A stretch of DNA of 6,887 nucleotides, from NCBI GenBank assembly GCA_016181345.1, contig JACOZM010000038.1:1-6887 (forward strand). The letters are read 5' to 3'. Position numbers and translations under genes: made by a program. The notes under the pieces were generated by a model. It was given only the letters and a program-made list of their open reading frames with translations, did not search any database and had not been told where the DNA came from. Source of the DNA: Candidatus Woesearchaeota archaeon (GTDB lineage: Archaea > Nanobdellota > Nanobdellia > Woesearchaeales > GW2011-AR9). Positions 5,788 to 6,887 of the stretch are shown here, piece by piece; position 1 is the first letter of the stretch; every line of letters starts with the position of its first letter.

Positions 5788-6324
5788 ATGACGATGCCGT
5801 ATCTAATAGAAAAATATTGTTGCTCCGGGGCAAAAGTTATAAAGTTAGGTGTTTCTTACTATAGAATGGAAGAGAGAAAGAAGTTTGATGTTGAACTCAA
5901 GCAAACAGCTAAAGGCTCTTGGTATATTGGTTCTGTAAAAGTAGGTGCTGATAGTCTTGAAGAATTAGATAAAGTCATAGATTCAGCAGTTACATTTCTT
6001 CATACAAAAATAGATAAAATGAATAAAGGAGATTTTAAGCTAGCAACACCTCTATCGCCTGTATCTATTGAATTAAATTATGAAGAAAGTAAGTTGTTTG
6101 AGAAATTACGAAGTATGAGAATGGATCTTTCACGAGCCGAGAATCTTCCTCCATATATGGTGGCTCATGATTCCGTTTTAAAGAGGCTGGCTAAGGTAAA
6201 GCCAATGACTAAAGAAGAAATGATTGAAGTAGAAGGGATTGGAGAGAAGAATTTTGATAAATATGGTGTCTATTTTTTAAAAGTTATCAGAAGTTCAGGG
6301 GTAGGTGCTGAAAATGGCAGATGA
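5788..6324 (+). CDS. Small HRDC-domain protein
   Basis: A 178-residue protein. The C-terminal part (about 99-170) is an HRDC domain: ESKLFEKLRSMRMDLSRAENLPPYMVAHDSVLKRLA, then KPMTKEEMIEVEGIGEKNFDKYGVYFL. The family's PPYxV..D and G-x-G-x-K-N/K-F/Y-x-KYG features are all present. HRDC domains bind nucleic acid and are usually appended to RecQ helicases or RNase D; no helicase or nuclease motif accompanies it here. The N-terminal 90 residues look alpha/beta (CCSGAKVIKLGVSYYRMEERKKFDVELKQ) with a Cys pair C11-C12; I cannot assign them. Start is uncertain: GTG 5743 (193 residues), ATG 5788 or ATG 5794. I choose 5788 for its ATG and the nearby TATA box, though box spacing slightly favours 5794. 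Its 3' end overlaps the BRO gene by 11 nt, implying co-transcription and translational coupling. Confidence 0.85.
   Translation: MTMPYLIEKYCCSGAKVIKLGVSYYRMEERKKFDVELKQTAKGSWYIGSVKVGADSLEELDKVIDSAVTFLHTKIDKMNKGDFKLATPLSPVSIELNYEESKLFEKLRSMRMDLSRAENLPPYMVAHDSVLKRLAKVKPMTKEEMIEVEGIGEKNFDKYGVYFLKVIRSSGVGAENGR
6304..6307 (+). promoter_or_regulatory. Shine-Dalgarno GGTG of the BRO-N gene
   Basis: GGTG lies 6 nt before ATG 6314 and matches the anti-SD core of archaeal 16S rRNA (CACC). It sits inside the HRDC coding region. It is the clearest ribosome site in the window, as expected for an internal operon gene where first genes are leaderless. Confidence 0.5.
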
Positions 6325-6887
6325 AATAGTAGGGCATACCTCTCTTATAGTATTCCAAGGAAAACAATTTAGAAGATTATGGTATAACGATGAATGGTAT
6401 TATTCTGTTATTGATATTATTGCTTTTTTAACCGAGCAAGAAGACTTTCAAACTGCCAGAAAATACTGGAATAAGCTCAGTCAGCGGCTTAGGGAAGAAG
6501 GGAGTGAAGTGGTGACAAATTGTCACCAGTTGAAATTACCTGCTCCCGATGGCAAATTAAGGGAAACCGATTGCGCTAATACTAAGTCTCTTTTTAGGAT
6601 AATCCAGTCAGTTCCCTCTAAAAAAGCAGAACCGCTTAAATTATGGCTGGCTCAAGTTGGCTATGATAGAGTACAGGAAATAGAAAACCCAGAATTAGCC
6701 CAGAAACGCATGAAAGAACTCTATAAAGCCAAAGGCTACTCTGAAGAATGGGTAGAAAAGAGAGTCCGAGGCATTGCCATACGAGATGAATTGACCGATG
6801 AATGGGAAAAAAGAGGAGTAAAAACCGAGAAGGAATATGCGATTTTAACTGCGGAAATTTCCAAAGCGACATTTGGCATGACACCCA
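6314..6887 (+). CDS. BRO-N/DinD-like protein (3' truncated)
   Basis: The first 191 residues are visible; the frame runs off the right edge. Residues 10-105 form a BRO-N domain: SLIVFQGKQFRRLWYNDEWYYSVIDIIAFL, then ARKYWNKLSQRL and CHQLKLPAPDGKLRETD. The segment LFRIIQSVPSKKAEPLKLWLAQVGYDRVQE closes it. After it comes a helical region with ELYKAKGYSEEWVEKR and RDELTDEWEKRGV..EKEYAILTAEISKATFG. That part resembles the C-terminal region of DNA-damage-inducible DinD-like proteins. BRO-N proteins bind DNA and are common in phages, mobile elements and archaeal accessory regions, often called antirepressors; the role here is unknown. Full-length relatives are near 270-300 residues from memory, so the end is probably missing only because of the window. 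Base composition is visibly richer in G+C than the HRDC gene it overlaps, hinting at separate origin. Confidence 0.9.
   Translation, partial: MADEIVGHTSLIVFQGKQFRRLWYNDEWYYSVIDIIAFLTEQEDFQTARKYWNKLSQRLREEGSEVVTNCHQLKLPAPDGKLRETDCANTKSLFRIIQSVPSKKAEPLKLWLAQVGYDRVQEIENPELAQKRMKELYKAKGYSEEWVEKRVRGIAIRDELTDEWEKRGVKTEKEYAILTAEISKATFGMTP
6510..6528. repeat. Perfect inverted repeat inside the BRO-N gene
   Basis: TGGTGACAAATTGTCACCA has 9-bp perfect arms around one central A. It encodes part of VVTNCHQ in the BRO-N domain. It has the size and symmetry of a dimeric repressor site or a small RNA hairpin, but the underlying residues appear to be conserved in the family, so the symmetry may be a by-product of coding. 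Confidence 0.4.

Noticed and set aside
6636..6884. Minus-strand frame opposite the BRO gene
   Set aside because: The plus-strand frame has clear BRO/DinD-type motifs; the reverse frame is a by-product of its codon pattern.
1..6887. CRISPR array, tRNA, rRNA or transposase
   Set aside because: No regularly spaced repeat units, no tRNA cloverleaf or rRNA-like stretch noticed by eye, and no transposase-like product or terminal inverted repeats.

Overview
The window looks archaeal, most likely from an uncultivated, AT-rich DPANN-type lineage (Woesearchaeota/Pacearchaeota-like). This placement is inferred from style; there is no marker gene. Six genes are preceded by a TTTATA-type box A centred about 25-31 bp before the ATG, often with a purine-rich BRE-like AGAAAG, so the mRNAs would be leaderless or nearly so. 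No bacterial -35/-10 pair or strong Shine-Dalgarno precedes these first genes. Several genes also resemble families I associate with DPANN genomes: a four-helix membrane protein, a YIP1 protein, and a histidine phosphatase with FVHG in place of RHG.

Layout. 2-337 (+) is the 3' end of a helical protein of unknown function. 431-1003 (+) is a two-helix membrane protein with a PepSY-like outer domain. 1046-2135 (-) is a HEPN/MNT module: a nucleotidyltransferase with an N-terminal winged helix, then an overlapping HEPN gene. A direct-repeat/palindrome operator candidate lies over the module's start. 2292-2885 (+) is a four-helix membrane protein with a Cys-containing outer loop. 2957-4369 (+) encodes an unusual 470-residue protein with a textbook twin-arginine signal peptide in its middle, between a helical cytoplasmic-type domain and an unrecognised globular domain. 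4423-4965 (+) is a histidine-phosphatase-family protein lacking the first catalytic Arg. 5061-5681 (-) is a YIP1-family membrane protein. 5788-6887 (+) is a two-gene overlapping unit: a small HRDC-domain protein, then a BRO-N/DinD-like protein that runs off the window and is visibly richer in G+C.

How the genes relate. Only two pairs are clear transcriptional units: MNT-HEPN and HRDC-BRO. The first is a toxin-antitoxin-type module, probably autoregulated. The second joins a nucleic-acid-binding domain to a phage/mobile-element-associated protein and may be acquired DNA. Most other genes are single units with their own promoters, several of them envelope proteins. I saw no rRNA, tRNA, CRISPR array, transposase or complete mobile element. 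The best candidates for new biology are the internal Tat signal, the HEPN protein without an RNase motif beside an intact MNT, and the HRDC-BRO pair.
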